Source: Dyella caseinilytica (GTDB lineage: Bacteria > Pseudomonadota > Gammaproteobacteria > Xanthomonadales > Rhodanobacteraceae). From it: a DNA stretch of 64,000 nt. The stretch is from assembly GCF_016865235.1 (NCBI RefSeq), contig NZ_CP064030.1, positions 3,472,001 through 3,536,000 on the forward strand. Reading direction: 5' to 3'. A model generated the notes under the pieces. The model worked only from the letters and a program-made list of their open reading frames with translations, was not told the origin of the DNA and did not search any database. The position numbers were made by a program, and so were the translations under genes. Below, in pieces: positions 52,334-62,796 of the stretch. Each line of letters opens with the position of its first letter. Position 1 is the first letter of the stretch.

Positions 52334-55170
52334 ACCGTGTCACTCGCGGTTAACCCGTGAGAAATGTAATTGTGTCTTAGAGGCGCATATTCCGTTACGC
52401 CGTCGAGCCACATGCTGTTGCCGCCGTGGTTGAGCACGGCAACAGTCTTAGTGATCGATGAATTTGCGTGTTGTGTAGTAGCCGATGCCTTGAGCACGCA
52501 TGGCGCCTGGATTTTTTCCATATCCGTGCGCACACCCTTGGCCTGAGGCTTGAGTTGCACCTTGATCTGGCACGAATCCGCCTCGCCGTCACCCCACTGC
52601 ACGGTGATGACGCCGGACGATTGCATGTCGCGGACGTAGAGTCGGCTTGCCTGGCCGGCGACCCCGATGTTGTCGCCTTTCTCGTCCAGCACGTTGGCGC
52701 CGAACGGCACGGGACGGCCATCAGGCAGGTTTGTTTCAACCAGCAACGCGCGGCCACTGGTGGTTTCGTAATTGAGCAGTGTCACCGTGCCTGCGCGCGG
52801 GGCTACTTTTTCCTTGGTGGACTTCAGCTCCACACTGGTACTGGAGTCCTTGGGATCAAGCTCGACGGTGTTGAGCTGATAAGGCTGCAGATACGGCACG
52901 ACGGCATAGCCGTTTCCATCCACCACCGAACCCTGACCGCTCATGATGCGAGCGCCTTTGGCGTTAGGCGCGTGCACTAGGGCAATGGTGTCGCCTGTGG
53001 GCGGCGAGAAGGTGAAGCCACCCGCATGCAGTATCAGCGAGCCCGAGGTGCCGACACTCGCCTGCGAATAGTTGGTGCCATAGCTGTAGCTGCCAGCGTA
53101 ATTGCCATGACTGCCGTTGTACTGGGCGTTCACGCTCGCGTTGGTGGCGCTTGTGTCATGGCTTAGGGTGGCGCCGTAAGCCAAACGCTGCTCGCTGCCA
53201 AGTGTGCCGCTGACGCTGGCTTGCTCGTTGGTGCCGCCTTGCTGCGAACGGTTGACTAGCGTATTGAAGATCGGCGCATGCGCGCTCCGCCCCAGCGGCA
53301 TAGAAAGCGTGAGGAAGATGCTGGTGTCGACGCGACCTGGCGTGGTGGGTGCACCCAATGCCCCGGTGATATCGCCGGGGATGACATCCGTGATCGGACT
53401 TGTGTACGCCGAATTGGCAATCGTCGTGTCGCGCGTACGCTGTGCGCTGATGCTGTAGTTGAGCAGTTTCCAACGATTGCTATAGCCCGCACTGAAATTT
53501 ACCTGGCGGCCCCGCGCGTTCCAATAGTCGAGCACGGAACCGGTCAGAAAGAATTGGCCGTAGCGATCGCCAAGGTTCTGGCTGATGTTCACATCCAAGC
53601 GGTTGCGCTGGCGCTGGACGTTGTCGGGGTTCTGACCACGCGCTGCAGCATCACGCATATACGTAGCGTCCTGCAGACCGACGTAGCCGCTGGTGGAATA
53701 CCGATAAGCAGCGACCGCAAAGTTGGTGCCAGTGTCGACGAGATTTTTGTTATAGCTCAACCTAACGCTCGTGCCCGTCGTGGCCGAGTGCCCGGGTACG
53801 CGATTGCGCGCTTCGGTTACGTCGGCTGCGAAAGCGCCCACTTTGGTATTGAACGCCGCACCACCGATCACCGATGCGTAATCAGTGGCCAAAGTGGCAC
53901 CGCCATACGCCGTGACCAGGTTGGTGAGGCCGCGTTGATACGTGCCTTGCAACAGGGTCGGCTCATCCACCAGATTGAGCTGGTTGATCTTGCCGGCCGC
54001 CAGACTCCAGCGCGTCATACCTGGACGCAACGACATCGGCACCGCGGCAAAGGGCACCGTGAAGCGCTTTACGCGACCATCGGCTTCGATCTGCTCTACA
54101 TCCAGATCGCCACCGTAGCCCGTGGGGGCCAAATCATCGATGACGTACGGACCAGGCGCCACGTTGGTGTCGTACACCACATAGCCATGCTGGCGAATAA
54201 TCAGATGGGCATTCGTATCGGCCACGCCGCGCACGATGGGTGCATAGCCGCGCAGCGAGTTGGGCAGCATGCGATCGTCACTAAAGAGACGCACACCGCG
54301 CAGGCGCACGCTATCGAACAGATCGCCCGACGTGAATGTGTCACCCGCCAACATTTGCGCGCCCAGTGACGGGATATCGTGCTGCAAGAAGGTGGCACTG
54401 GCCTGGTACTTGTTGCCCTGACCCTCGGTCCACATGAGCGAGCCGGTGTGGTTGACACTCCACGAACCAAAGTGCTGTGACAGATTCAAGCCGAGATAGC
54501 CGCTGGCGAGCGCGCGATTGCCATCGTCGTTGCGGTAGAAATTGGCGTTGTAACCGATGACCGCAGCGTTGATGCCGCTATTCCATTCGGAAGGATCGAC
54601 CCACCCGCGTGCGTTGTGCGACGAGTAGATTTGCGGCACTTCGATGGTGAGCGTTTGTTCGCCACCGTCGAAGCTGGTGGTGGCACCGGGAATGTAGTCC
54701 CTCAGCGGACTGCAGAAACGACCGTCCGGAACAGGCTTTTTGTCAGGATGCGTGGTATCGGCGGCGACTTTTTTCAGATCGACGCCGTAGCTCGCAAGCG
54801 AGGCTTTGTCGAAACAAGGTAATACGTCCTTGCCATCCGGGGCAACGTCCAAAACGATATCGGTATTTGCACGCCAGACGCGATTTAGAATCACGTCGCC
54901 ACGATAGATACCCGGCGCAACGGCACCACTCTTTTCAAAGCGCGAGAGATCCACCTTCGGCGCCATGCCTGCAGGAAAGAAATCCGCATCGAAGGTCACC
55001 GCCGTCGCCGCTGCGGGATCGGCCGATGGACCGGCGGCAGGATCGACAGCTGCCGCACGTAACAACGACGGTGAAATCAGGGTCGCGATGATCCAAACGG
55101 ACAGCAGTCTCTGGCGCATGGGCGCCACAGCACGGATACGTTCCGTTTTGCTGGACTGCTTGGTGGACAC
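52330..55170 (-). CDS. Fimbrial outer-membrane usher
   Basis: A 946-residue usher (FimD/PapC family): signal sequence (residues about 19-41, RLLSVWIIATLISPSLLRAAA), N-terminal periplasmic domain beginning FDADFFPAG, then the 24-strand barrel with the usher signature GDTFTSGDLFDSVRLRGVRLFSDDRMLPNSLRGYAPIVRG. A plug and two C-terminal periplasmic domains (GNGYAVVPYLQPYQLNTVELDPK, then the end region with DSCQIKVQL) follow. It threads pilins to the surface and anchors the growing fibre. The GTG start has GGGAG upstream. It follows the chaperone and overlaps the adhesin. Confidence 0.94.
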   Translation of the reverse strand: MSTKQSSKTERIRAVAPMRQRLLSVWIIATLISPSLLRAAAVDPAAGPSADPAAATAVTFDADFFPAGMAPKVDLSRFEKSGAVAPGIYRGDVILNRVWRANTDIVLDVAPDGKDVLPCFDKASLASYGVDLKKVAADTTHPDKKPVPDGRFCSPLRDYIPGATTSFDGGEQTLTIEVPQIYSSHNARGWVDPSEWNSGINAAVIGYNANFYRNDDGNRALASGYLGLNLSQHFGSWSVNHTGSLMWTEGQGNKYQASATFLQHDIPSLGAQMLAGDTFTSGDLFDSVRLRGVRLFSDDRMLPNSLRGYAPIVRGVADTNAHLIIRQHGYVVYDTNVAPGPYVIDDLAPTGYGGDLDVEQIEADGRVKRFTVPFAAVPMSLRPGMTRWSLAAGKINQLNLVDEPTLLQGTYQRGLTNLVTAYGGATLATDYASVIGGAAFNTKVGAFAADVTEARNRVPGHSATTGTSVRLSYNKNLVDTGTNFAVAAYRYSTSGYVGLQDATYMRDAAARGQNPDNVQRQRNRLDVNISQNLGDRYGQFFLTGSVLDYWNARGRQVNFSAGYSNRWKLLNYSISAQRTRDTTIANSAYTSPITDVIPGDITGALGAPTTPGRVDTSIFLTLSMPLGRSAHAPIFNTLVNRSQQGGTNEQASVSGTLGSEQRLAYGATLSHDTSATNASVNAQYNGSHGNYAGSYSYGTNYSQASVGTSGSLILHAGGFTFSPPTGDTIALVHAPNAKGARIMSGQGSVVDGNGYAVVPYLQPYQLNTVELDPKDSSTSVELKSTKEKVAPRAGTVTLLNYETTSGRALLVETNLPDGRPVPFGANVLDEKGDNIGVAGQASRLYVRDMQSSGVITVQWGDGEADSCQIKVQLKPQAKGVRTDMEKIQAPCVLKASATTQHANSSITKTVAVLNHGGNSMWLDGVTEYAPLRHNYISHGLTASDTV

Positions 55171-55247
55171 AACAATCTCCCGGCGAAATAGAAGACTCCT
55201 GAGGCCGTGCCAGACACGGCCTTGGATGAACTAAGGCAACAACGGAC

Positions 55248-55991
55248 TTATTGACCGAGCGGCTTTACAACCTTGTCGAGCGCGCCAAAATCATTGATGG
55301 TGGTGAACACCACTTGCGCACCCGCACCTGGGTCACTGTTAAGACCTTCGATGGGGAAAACCGTGGACGCACCCGGCGCAACCATGCCGCCGTCGCCGTT
55401 GATCTCGCGGTCACCCGCTTTCACGCCAACGTGTGCAAACGACACGTGGTAAGGCGTAGGGTTCGTAACTTGCACGGCAAAGCCTTTGCCCTTGGTATTG
55501 GGCACCACTTTCCATGTGAGCTTGTCGCGAGCCGTCGCTACGTCGCCCGACAAACCCGTCGGACGGAAAAACAATTTGATGCGCGTACGGAAAGCGAACT
55601 GCAGATGGTTCTTGCCGTCTTCGGCAGCCTTCGGTGGCACTTCGAGCACGTTCACCCAGAACAGGCTTTCCTTATCGGTCGGCAACGGTTCTTTGGTGTA
55701 GACCAAACGCACCGCCTGCCCCTTGGACGGATCGATACGGAAAACCGGGGGCATCACCGTGAAAGGCACTTTTGCCGTGTCCGGCGTGGATTTTTCATCG
55801 CCGTCGTCCAGCCATACCTGCACGAGCGCGGGTTGGTTGCCCTCGTTGGTCAGCTTGACGGTAACTTCCTTGTCTTGGGCCGGATACACGACACGCGTGC
55901 CGCCGATCACCACGCTGGCTTCGCTGCGGCCGGCGAACACGCCCGCGAGTAAGAGACAGCCTGCCATGGCATAGCGCATTACGTTATTCAT
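55248..55991 (-). CDS. Periplasmic pilus chaperone
   Basis: A 247-residue PapD-like chaperone with a signal peptide (MNNVMRYAMAGCLLLAGVFAG). The two Ig-like domains show TRVVYPAQDKEVTVKLTNEG and the family signature RTRIKLFFRP (residues about 133-142). The zone SLFWVNVLEVPP is also typical. It donates a strand to newly exported pilins and delivers them to the usher. It lies between the major pilin and usher, the usual order. Confidence 0.94.
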   Translation of the reverse strand: MNNVMRYAMAGCLLLAGVFAGRSEASVVIGGTRVVYPAQDKEVTVKLTNEGNQPALVQVWLDDGDEKSTPDTAKVPFTVMPPVFRIDPSKGQAVRLVYTKEPLPTDKESLFWVNVLEVPPKAAEDGKNHLQFAFRTRIKLFFRPTGLSGDVATARDKLTWKVVPNTKGKGFAVQVTNPTPYHVSFAHVGVKAGDREINGDGGMVAPGASTVFPIEGLNSDPGAGAQVVFTTINDFGALDKVVKPLGQ

Positions 55992-56062
55992 ATATCACCT
56001 CAAGAATGTCTCGGTGACCGCGCCATGCGGCCACCGAGATAGGGAGCGATTGCTACAACCGA

Positions 56063-56638
56063 TTAGTTGTAGACGACCTGGTACAGCACGTCCGTGCTCA
56101 CCAGACCCGCCGTCGCGCCGCCGTTGACAGCCAGGTACTGCGCCTGGAAGTCGATGGTGGCGGTGTTGTTGGCGATGGCCGGGCTCTGCACAGCGTTAGA
56201 CGGATCGTTCAGAGCGATCGCCGTACCGGTGCCGTCGAGCACCTGCACTTCGGTGTTGGTCGCCTGGCCGCTGAGCGCGTTAACCAGCGCGCCGGTGGCC
56301 GGATCGATCTGCGGGCTGGAAGGCACGAACGACATGGTGGCGACCTTGCCGTCCTGGCAGGTGCTCTGGCCCGGGCCACCGATGATCACCTGGAACGGCT
56401 TGTTGCCGGCGGTGTCGGTAGCAGCGGCCAGCGCGGTAGCCGGAACCGGATCGAGGGCGACGGTGAAGTTGCCCGTGCCGCCGTTGGTGCCAGCGCCGCC
56501 GGTGACGGTGCAGGTCTGGTCGGTCACAGCACCCGTGAAGGTGATGGTGCCGCCGGTGGAAGCCGCTGCGCTGGCAACGCCAGTCGCGGCAATGCCCATA
56601 GCAACAACGAGTGCCGAGGCGAGTTTGATGTGCTTCAT
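56063..56638 (-). CDS. Major fimbrial subunit
   Basis: A 191-residue pilin: signal peptide MKHIKLASALVVAMGIAATG with cleavage near VASAAA, mature start STGGTITFTGAVTDQTCTV with the first Cys, second Cys in QSTCQDGKV, and C-terminal strand LVSTDVLYQVVYN. It is the first gene of the operon and the most GC-rich of the pilins, so probably the main shaft protein. AAGGA lies 8 bases before ATG 56638. A 360-base region precedes it. Confidence 0.9.
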   Translation of the reverse strand: MKHIKLASALVVAMGIAATGVASAAASTGGTITFTGAVTDQTCTVTGGAGTNGGTGNFTVALDPVPATALAAATDTAGNKPFQVIIGGPGQSTCQDGKVATMSFVPSSPQIDPATGALVNALSGQATNTEVQVLDGTGTAIALNDPSNAVQSPAIANNTATIDFQAQYLAVNGGATAGLVSTDVLYQVVYN

Positions 56639-57000
56639 TGGTTACAGTCCTTTAGGCTTTTTTCGAGAAAATTTCGCCGTCGTGGCGAACGACTTCGTAG
56701 CCCGCCACGAGGCTGGCAACAAAGAAGGTTTGGTGTGGACTGTCGCGAAATCCGGCGCACCAACGAACGACGGACGCTGTCCGTTTCGTTGCATGCCTGA
56801 CGATTGATGTAGCTCGGTTACTTCGCGGAAAACATCCGTACGCAACTAGTGAGTCACTTTCGGTGCCCGAAAAACGCTCATCTATTGCGCGACACCATCG
56901 TTCCCTTCAAGTGGGAACGGATGGTGAAATGCTACGTATCGAGCCCATGCCTCAGGAATCGGACCGGACTGAAAATTGAAGAACTCTGAGGGCGGGATGG
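56639..57000 (-). promoter_or_regulatory. Fimbrial operon upstream region with hairpin
   Basis: 362 bases without a gene lie between the LysR gene end and the major pilin start, both on the minus strand. The region must contain the fimbrial promoter and leader. CACCATCGTTCCC (56893-56905) pairs with GGGAACGGATGGTG (56913-56926) with one bulged base around the loop TTCAAGT, a stable hairpin. No invertible-element repeats or obvious -10/-35 pair were seen. No T-run follows the hairpin, so termination is uncertain. Confidence 0.45.
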
Positions 57001-57876
57001 TCAGCCGCTAGCCATAGCGCGTAAGGCTGCGACGAGGATGCGAACCGCTTCGCGTGTACGCGGTTCGACAATGCGGTTGTAAAGCATCACCTCCGTAAGT
57101 GGCAGCTTGGGCAAGCCCAAGCGTTCACTGACATCGGTGATAGTCGGTGGACAAACCCGACGGGGCAATGGCGCAACGGCCAATCCTGCAGACGCCGCAG
57201 CCACGACAGCGGGTAATCCTCCACCTACGAAGACCTCTGTCCAGGCGATACCCGCATCGTCCAAGGTCTTTAAAGCCATCGCCCGCACCGTACAGGGCGC
57301 GGTTAATGAGGCGATGCGCAAGGGTTCATCCGGACGCTGCTCCCAATGCGGCACGGCACACCAACCATAGGGCTCAGCGAAAAGGGGCTCACCGTCAGTG
57401 CGCGCGCTGTCGCGGCAAACAATGGCGACATCGATCTCGCCGCGATCGTAGGCACTCAACAGATGATGAGAGGGACCGATGCGCACTTCGATGCGAAGCG
57501 AGCGATCGTAGGCACCGACTTTGGCCAGCATGCCCGGCAATTCCATGCCCGCCGCCTGGTCGCTGATACCCAGGCGCAAACTCAATCGCGCGGGAACATG
57601 GCCGTTAAGCGCACGCTCGTGGGCGTCGAGCAGCTCTCGCGCGGCGACAAGGAACTCAGCGCCCTCGGGAGAAAGGCCGACCTTTCTTGGCGTACGTTCG
57701 AGCAGGCGGCGGCCCAGCCTGTCCTCCAGGCGCTTCAGCTTCAGGCTAACCGCGGATTGGGTGGTCTCCAGCGCCTCGGCAGCCCGGGTGAAGCTGTTGA
57801 GGTCAGCCACCAGCACGAAGGCCTGCACCGCGTCGAGATCCAGCGGGCGGGCCAGATATCCATTTTCAACATTCAT
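57001..57876 (-). CDS. LysR-type transcriptional regulator
   Basis: A 291-residue LTTR: winged-helix DNA-binding domain at residues about 10-68 (LDLDAVQAFVLVADLNSFTRAAEALETTQSAVSLKLKRLE), then a periplasmic-binding-protein-like ligand domain. The N-terminus matches the usual 'single-helix' LTTR start. It is divergent from an MFS exporter 95 bases away, a typical regulator-target pair. The region between them (57877-57971) would contain the LTTR boxes; no unambiguous T-N11-A palindrome could be fixed. Confidence 0.92.
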   Translation of the reverse strand: MNVENGYLARPLDLDAVQAFVLVADLNSFTRAAEALETTQSAVSLKLKRLEDRLGRRLLERTPRKVGLSPEGAEFLVAARELLDAHERALNGHVPARLSLRLGISDQAAGMELPGMLAKVGAYDRSLRIEVRIGPSHHLLSAYDRGEIDVAIVCRDSARTDGEPLFAEPYGWCAVPHWEQRPDEPLRIASLTAPCTVRAMALKTLDDAGIAWTEVFVGGGLPAVVAAASAGLAVAPLPRRVCPPTITDVSERLGLPKLPLTEVMLYNRIVEPRTREAVRILVAALRAMASG

Positions 57877-57971
57877 GACTGAAATATCCGACCATGAGTT
57901 TTCATTATCTTAGGCCGGGTCTAGCATGATTGCCATGCTCGATTGAGCCCCCCCTCCCCAGGAGTCATGGA
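57877..57971. promoter_or_regulatory. Divergent LysR / MFS promoter region
   Basis: 95 bases between divergent starts at 57876 and 57972. It contains AGGAG (57960-57964) as the MFS ribosome-binding site, and an AT-rich stretch around 57885-57910 that may contain the regulator's box or the promoters. Individual elements cannot be assigned with confidence. Confidence 0.4.
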
Positions 57972-59408
57972 ATGAATACGCATCACGCCGCCGGCGACCC
58001 GCGGCGCTGGCTGGCTTTGTCTGTACTGCTGACGGGTGCCTTCCTGCCGCCGCTGGATTTCTTCATCGTCAACGTGGCACTGCCGTCCATCCAGACCACG
58101 CTCAAGGCAAGCTCGGCCGAACTGCAATTTGTGATTTCGGCCTACGCGGCCACCTATGCAGTGTTCCTGATCACCGGGGGCCGGTTGGGCGATCTGTATG
58201 GCCGTCGGCGCATGTTCCTGCTCGGCATCAGCGGCTTTACCCTGGCCTCTCTGCTGTGCGGACTGGCGGTGTCGCCAAGGATGCTGCTCGCCAGTCGCAT
58301 GCTGCAGGGCATGGCTGCTGCAGCACTGGCGCCACAGGTGCTGGCGTCGATCCGTGTGATGTTTCCGCCGGCAGAACAATCCCGCGCGCTAGGACTCTAT
58401 GTCGCCACCTTCGGCATGGCCGCAACGTTAGGGCAGTTGCTAGGTGGCGCGCTTATTTCGGGGCATTGGTGGGGTCTTGGCTGGCAGCTCATCTTCCTGG
58501 TCAATTTGCCGGTGGGTATCGCCGCATTGATCGGTGGTTTTTGGCTGTTGCGCGAGTCGCGCGCGCCGCATGCGTTGAAGCTCGACCTGGGTGGCGTGGC
58601 GCTGCTATCGATTGCCCTCGGCTTGCTGGTCTATCCGCTGGTGGAAGGCCGTGAACAGGGCTGGCCGGCCTGGACGTACGCGATGCTTGTCGCTTCGGCA
58701 GTGATGCTGGCCGCATTTGCGCGATACGAAACACACGTCATCCGACAAGGCGGCTCTCCGCTCATCGATATACGCCTGCTTCGCGAAGGTGATTTCGCAC
58801 TGGGCATCGTGATCACGCTCGGCTTTTATCTGACTTCTTCCTTCGTGCTTACCTATGCCGTCTATATGCAGAGCGGGCTGCAGCGTAGTGCGTGGCAAAG
58901 CGGCCTGGCGACCTTGCCATTCACCATCGGCTATTTCTGCGGATCGATGCTCGCTTCGCGCATGATCACTACTTTGGGCAACCGTACGCTGCCGCTATCG
59001 TGCACGCTTCAAGCGGTGGGTTTCGGCATTGTCGTGGCGGCGATCACGCATAGCCTGCCGCAAAGCACATTGCTTCCGGGAATCCTGCTTGCAGGACTGG
59101 GCTTTGGGATCGCGATGCCGTCGTTGATCCGCGTCGTAATCAGCAGTGTTGACGCACTGCACGCCGGACTTGCTTCAGGCATGGTGATCACTGCCTTGCA
59201 GATCAGCGCGGCGTTGGGTGTGGCGATTATCGGTGGTGTGTTCTACAGCGTGCTCAACAAACAACAAACGCTGCACGCTTATGCACATGCGTTCGCAACA
59301 AGTCTAAGCTGCAATGTCGCAGCACTGGTCGTCATCATCCTGCTTTCCCTGGCATTGGGACGCAGCCGGCAACAAATTGCAAACATCCCGGCGGTAACGC
59401 TGGATTGA
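57972..59408 (+). CDS. MFS exporter (DHA2/EmrB-like, 14 helices)
   Basis: A 478-residue major facilitator with a 14-helix pattern. Motif A reads GGRLGDLYGRRRMFLLGISG (residues about 72-91); motif D1-like opening PLDFFIVNVALPSIQ; motif C-like region ATLGQLLGGALISG. These DHA2 features suggest proton-driven efflux of drugs or metabolites. ATG 57972 has AGGAG just upstream; the longer frame starting 42 bases earlier adds no conserved sequence. Likely controlled by the divergent LysR protein. Confidence 0.93.
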   Translation: MNTHHAAGDPRRWLALSVLLTGAFLPPLDFFIVNVALPSIQTTLKASSAELQFVISAYAATYAVFLITGGRLGDLYGRRRMFLLGISGFTLASLLCGLAVSPRMLLASRMLQGMAAAALAPQVLASIRVMFPPAEQSRALGLYVATFGMAATLGQLLGGALISGHWWGLGWQLIFLVNLPVGIAALIGGFWLLRESRAPHALKLDLGGVALLSIALGLLVYPLVEGREQGWPAWTYAMLVASAVMLAAFARYETHVIRQGGSPLIDIRLLREGDFALGIVITLGFYLTSSFVLTYAVYMQSGLQRSAWQSGLATLPFTIGYFCGSMLASRMITTLGNRTLPLSCTLQAVGFGIVVAAITHSLPQSTLLPGILLAGLGFGIAMPSLIRVVISSVDALHAGLASGMVITALQISAALGVAIIGGVFYSVLNKQQTLHAYAHAFATSLSCNVAALVVIILLSLALGRSRQQIANIPAVTLD

Positions 59409-59454
59409 TTTCGGAAACATGGAGCACAGGACGACCTGCGCTCCATGTACCTAC

Positions 59455-60771
59455 TTACAACTCACGCAAGGCCGTCGTAACAGGCAAGCGTGCCGCCCGT
59501 ATCGCCGGGAACAAACCACCGACAAAGCCGATGGCCAGCGCCCATTTCAATCCCTGCCACAACAGCTCGGGCGAAACCTTGAAAGCAAACGAGAGCTGTC
59601 CGACTGATCCGGCGGCCATGGTCGACGCGGTATAACCGTTGAAAATCATCCAGGCGACCAAGCCACCGAGCAGGCCACCGAGCAATGCCAGCAGCATCGT
59701 CTCAAGCATGATCGCCACCACCACCGGCACGCCACGGAAACCGATCGCGCGCAACGTGGCGATTTCGCGAGCGCGCGAAGCCACCGCCGCGAACATCGTA
59801 TTGAGTGCACCGAAGACCGCGCCAATCGCCATGATCAAGCCTACCGTGATGCCCATGATGCGCATGACCTTGCTCATGCCTTCAGACTGCTTGCTGAAAT
59901 AATCCAGCGTGGTGTCGGTATCCACCTTCAAGCGCGGATCGGCCGCCAACGCCGCCTTGAAGCCGTCATAGGCTTGCGGATTGGTGAGCTTCACCGTGAC
60001 CGAAGCACGGCTGCTGCCACGGCGGTAGGTGGATGCCACAGTATCGGCATCGCCCCAGATCTCGGAATCGAGCGCATCGTTCGAAGCGAACACGCCGACC
60101 ACCGTCCACACCTGATCGCCTAACGTCACCTCGTGCCCGGGTTCAAGCCCGGCAAATTGACGCTGCGCACCCTGCCCCACGATCAATTCACGCATGCCCG
60201 GGGTGAACTTGCGTCCGGCAATGATCTTGAGATTAGGACGCACCGCCCATGCCTCATCGCCCACACCACGCAACTGCACGCTGCCTTCATCATCCGGACC
60301 GCCGTTCTTGACCGGCAGATTCGCGGCGACAACGATTTCCGGTGATGCAATGGGCTTGCCCTGGCCGTCGCGCGCAATACCTGGTGCTTGCGGCACGACG
60401 ACGACGCTGTCGTGATCCATCACCGACATCACCTCGCTGGCCGAGCCGCCGCGCATCACGATGGCGGTATCTTCGCTACCCGTTTTGCGCAGCGTTTCAG
60501 CGTAGCCATCACCCATCGCAAGCAGCGCGACCAGCACACCCACCACACCGGCGATGCCAATAATCACCACCGATGAGGAGCCAAGCCGCTGCCTGATCGT
60601 GCTGACGCCAACCATCGTCACCGATGCGGCCTGACGCCCGCGGCGAGTCAACACCATCCACAGTGCAAACGCGATGGCCAGCACCAACACGGCCTGCCAG
60701 GGCAACATCGCCCACGCGAACAGGAATACCGCCAACACAACGATCAATCCAAGATTGAACAGGAAATTCAT
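59455..60771 (-). CDS. ABC exporter permease (FtsX/MacB type), second copy
   Basis: A 438-residue permease with an N-terminal helix, a large periplasmic MacB_PCD domain and three C-terminal FtsX helices (ending ALAIGFVGGLFPAIRAARLPVTTALREL). Extra helices near the N-terminus (MNFLFNLGLIVVLAVFLFAW and the following stretch) precede the usual QRLGSSSVVIIGIAGVVGVLVALLAM. The ATG 60771 has AAGGAG six bases upstream; an earlier in-frame codon at 60807 is less likely. It differs from the first permease, so the pair is likely a heterodimer served by one ATPase. Confidence 0.9.
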   Translation of the reverse strand: MNFLFNLGLIVVLAVFLFAWAMLPWQAVLVLAIAFALWMVLTRRGRQAASVTMVGVSTIRQRLGSSSVVIIGIAGVVGVLVALLAMGDGYAETLRKTGSEDTAIVMRGGSASEVMSVMDHDSVVVVPQAPGIARDGQGKPIASPEIVVAANLPVKNGGPDDEGSVQLRGVGDEAWAVRPNLKIIAGRKFTPGMRELIVGQGAQRQFAGLEPGHEVTLGDQVWTVVGVFASNDALDSEIWGDADTVASTYRRGSSRASVTVKLTNPQAYDGFKAALAADPRLKVDTDTTLDYFSKQSEGMSKVMRIMGITVGLIMAIGAVFGALNTMFAAVASRAREIATLRAIGFRGVPVVVAIMLETMLLALLGGLLGGLVAWMIFNGYTASTMAAGSVGQLSFAFKVSPELLWQGLKWALAIGFVGGLFPAIRAARLPVTTALREL

Positions 60772-60781
60772 GACATGCTCC

Positions 60782-61945
60782 TTAGCGGCCAGCCAACGCA
60801 TCGACAATGTTCAGGCGCATCGCACGCCACGCCGGCAAGAAGCCGACCACCAACCCGATGGCCACCATCAAGGCGATTCCCAGCAACCAGCTGCCTGCAC
60901 CTACCGTTGGCAAATTAAGCAAGCCGCCGCTACCCGCGCTTACGCCTGGAATCAGGAACGAAGCCAGGCCGATGCCAATCACGCCGCCAATCAACACCAG
61001 TAGCAGCGATTCGGCCAGCACCATGGCCAGCACCGCATGATTGGAAAAGCCGATGGTCTTGAGCACCGCCAGCTCGGACGTGCGTTCGCGCACGGCCTGC
61101 ATCATGGTGTTACCGGTGAGCAGCAAGAGCGTAAAGAACACCGCACCCATGATCGAGCCGACGATCAGGCCGATGTCGGCAAGCTGCTTCATCCATGATG
61201 CGGACGCAGCGGCTTCCGTTTGCGTACGCGTCTCGTGATCGGAATTGGCGGAAATCGCGTCAATCGCTTTGGCTACCTTGTCGGCCTGGTTGGCGTCATT
61301 CACGCTGACGACGTACCAGCCCACCGTGCCGCCGTTGTAAGGCGTGCCTTCGTCGAAGTATTTCCAGTGCATCAGGATGACTTGGTCGTACCAGCCGGCG
61401 CTCTTGTCTTTGGCATGCATCACGCCGACGATGTCGAACTTCCAGTTCTTGCTGCCATCGTGCTGCGGAAAGATGGTCGATTGCAGCGGAATCTGATCAC
61501 CGACCTTCCAGTGGTATTTGTCCGCGAGCACCTGGCCAACGATAACGCCGGTCTGGGTACTGGCGAATGTCTTGCGCGCTTCGTCGCTGACTTCCACTTC
61601 CGGATACTGGTCGAGGTAGTTGTCACTCACCGCAAAGCTGAAGATCTGGTTGTGTGGATCCTGGTAGGCCCCGCCGAACCAGTTCGCGTAGGCGACCGAC
61701 TTCACCCCAGGCACATGCTCGATCTGGCCACCCAACCCTTGCGGAAGCGTCTGGATGAAGGACAGCTTGGAACCGGTTTGCAAACGGCGCGCGCCATTCG
61801 CGCTCTGCCCAGCCTGATCGAACGAGGTGCGTACGGCGTCGAGCATGCCGAACAGCAAGAAAGCCGCGACGATCGAAATGATGGTCAGGATGGTTCGGGT
61901 CTTGCGCCGAAATAGCGCCGCCCAGATCAGATGAAAGTATTTCAT
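60782..61945 (-). CDS. ABC exporter permease (FtsX/MacB type), first copy
   Basis: A 387-residue permease: helix 1 (RTILTIISIVAAFLLFGML), a long periplasmic MacB_PCD domain, and the FtsX core with the closing helices GIALMVAIGLVVGFLPAWRAMRLNIVDALAGR. ATG 61945 has AGAGGAA upstream. It lies ten bases from the second permease and about 100 bases (with a hairpin repeat) from the ATPase. Not fused to an ATPase, unlike MacB. Confidence 0.9.
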   Translation of the reverse strand: MKYFHLIWAALFRRKTRTILTIISIVAAFLLFGMLDAVRTSFDQAGQSANGARRLQTGSKLSFIQTLPQGLGGQIEHVPGVKSVAYANWFGGAYQDPHNQIFSFAVSDNYLDQYPEVEVSDEARKTFASTQTGVIVGQVLADKYHWKVGDQIPLQSTIFPQHDGSKNWKFDIVGVMHAKDKSAGWYDQVILMHWKYFDEGTPYNGGTVGWYVVSVNDANQADKVAKAIDAISANSDHETRTQTEAAASASWMKQLADIGLIVGSIMGAVFFTLLLLTGNTMMQAVRERTSELAVLKTIGFSNHAVLAMVLAESLLLVLIGGVIGIGLASFLIPGVSAGSGGLLNLPTVGAGSWLLGIALMVAIGLVVGFLPAWRAMRLNIVDALAGR

Positions 61946-61967
61946 GGAAAATTCCTCTGCGACGCCC

Positions 61968-62012
61968 CTTCTCCCTACAGGGAGAAGAGCCTGCCCCGGA
62001 CTCGATCCGGGG
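61968..62012. repeat. Two hairpins inside the exporter operon
   Basis: CTTCTCCCT (61968-61976) faces AGGGAGAAG (61979-61987) around a 2-base turn, followed by CCCCGGA (61994-62000) facing TCCGGGG (62006-62012). They occupy the gap between ATPase and first permease genes. They may lower expression of the permeases relative to the upstream genes, or be a relative of the dispersed repeats. Confidence 0.55.
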
Positions 62013-62049
62013 TGCCCGAAGGGCGGATGGGGGCATGGCTTGCCACGAA

Positions 62050-62736
<687 letters not shown>

Positions 62737-62796
62737 AGCTACAGCCTCCCGAGTGAGTCTCTATCGCCGGCCGGTCAATGGTCGACAGGTGATTCG

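Noticed and set aside
53278..54369. 363-residue plus-strand frame opposite the usher
   Set aside because: Antisense shadow of the usher; no signal or domain seen.
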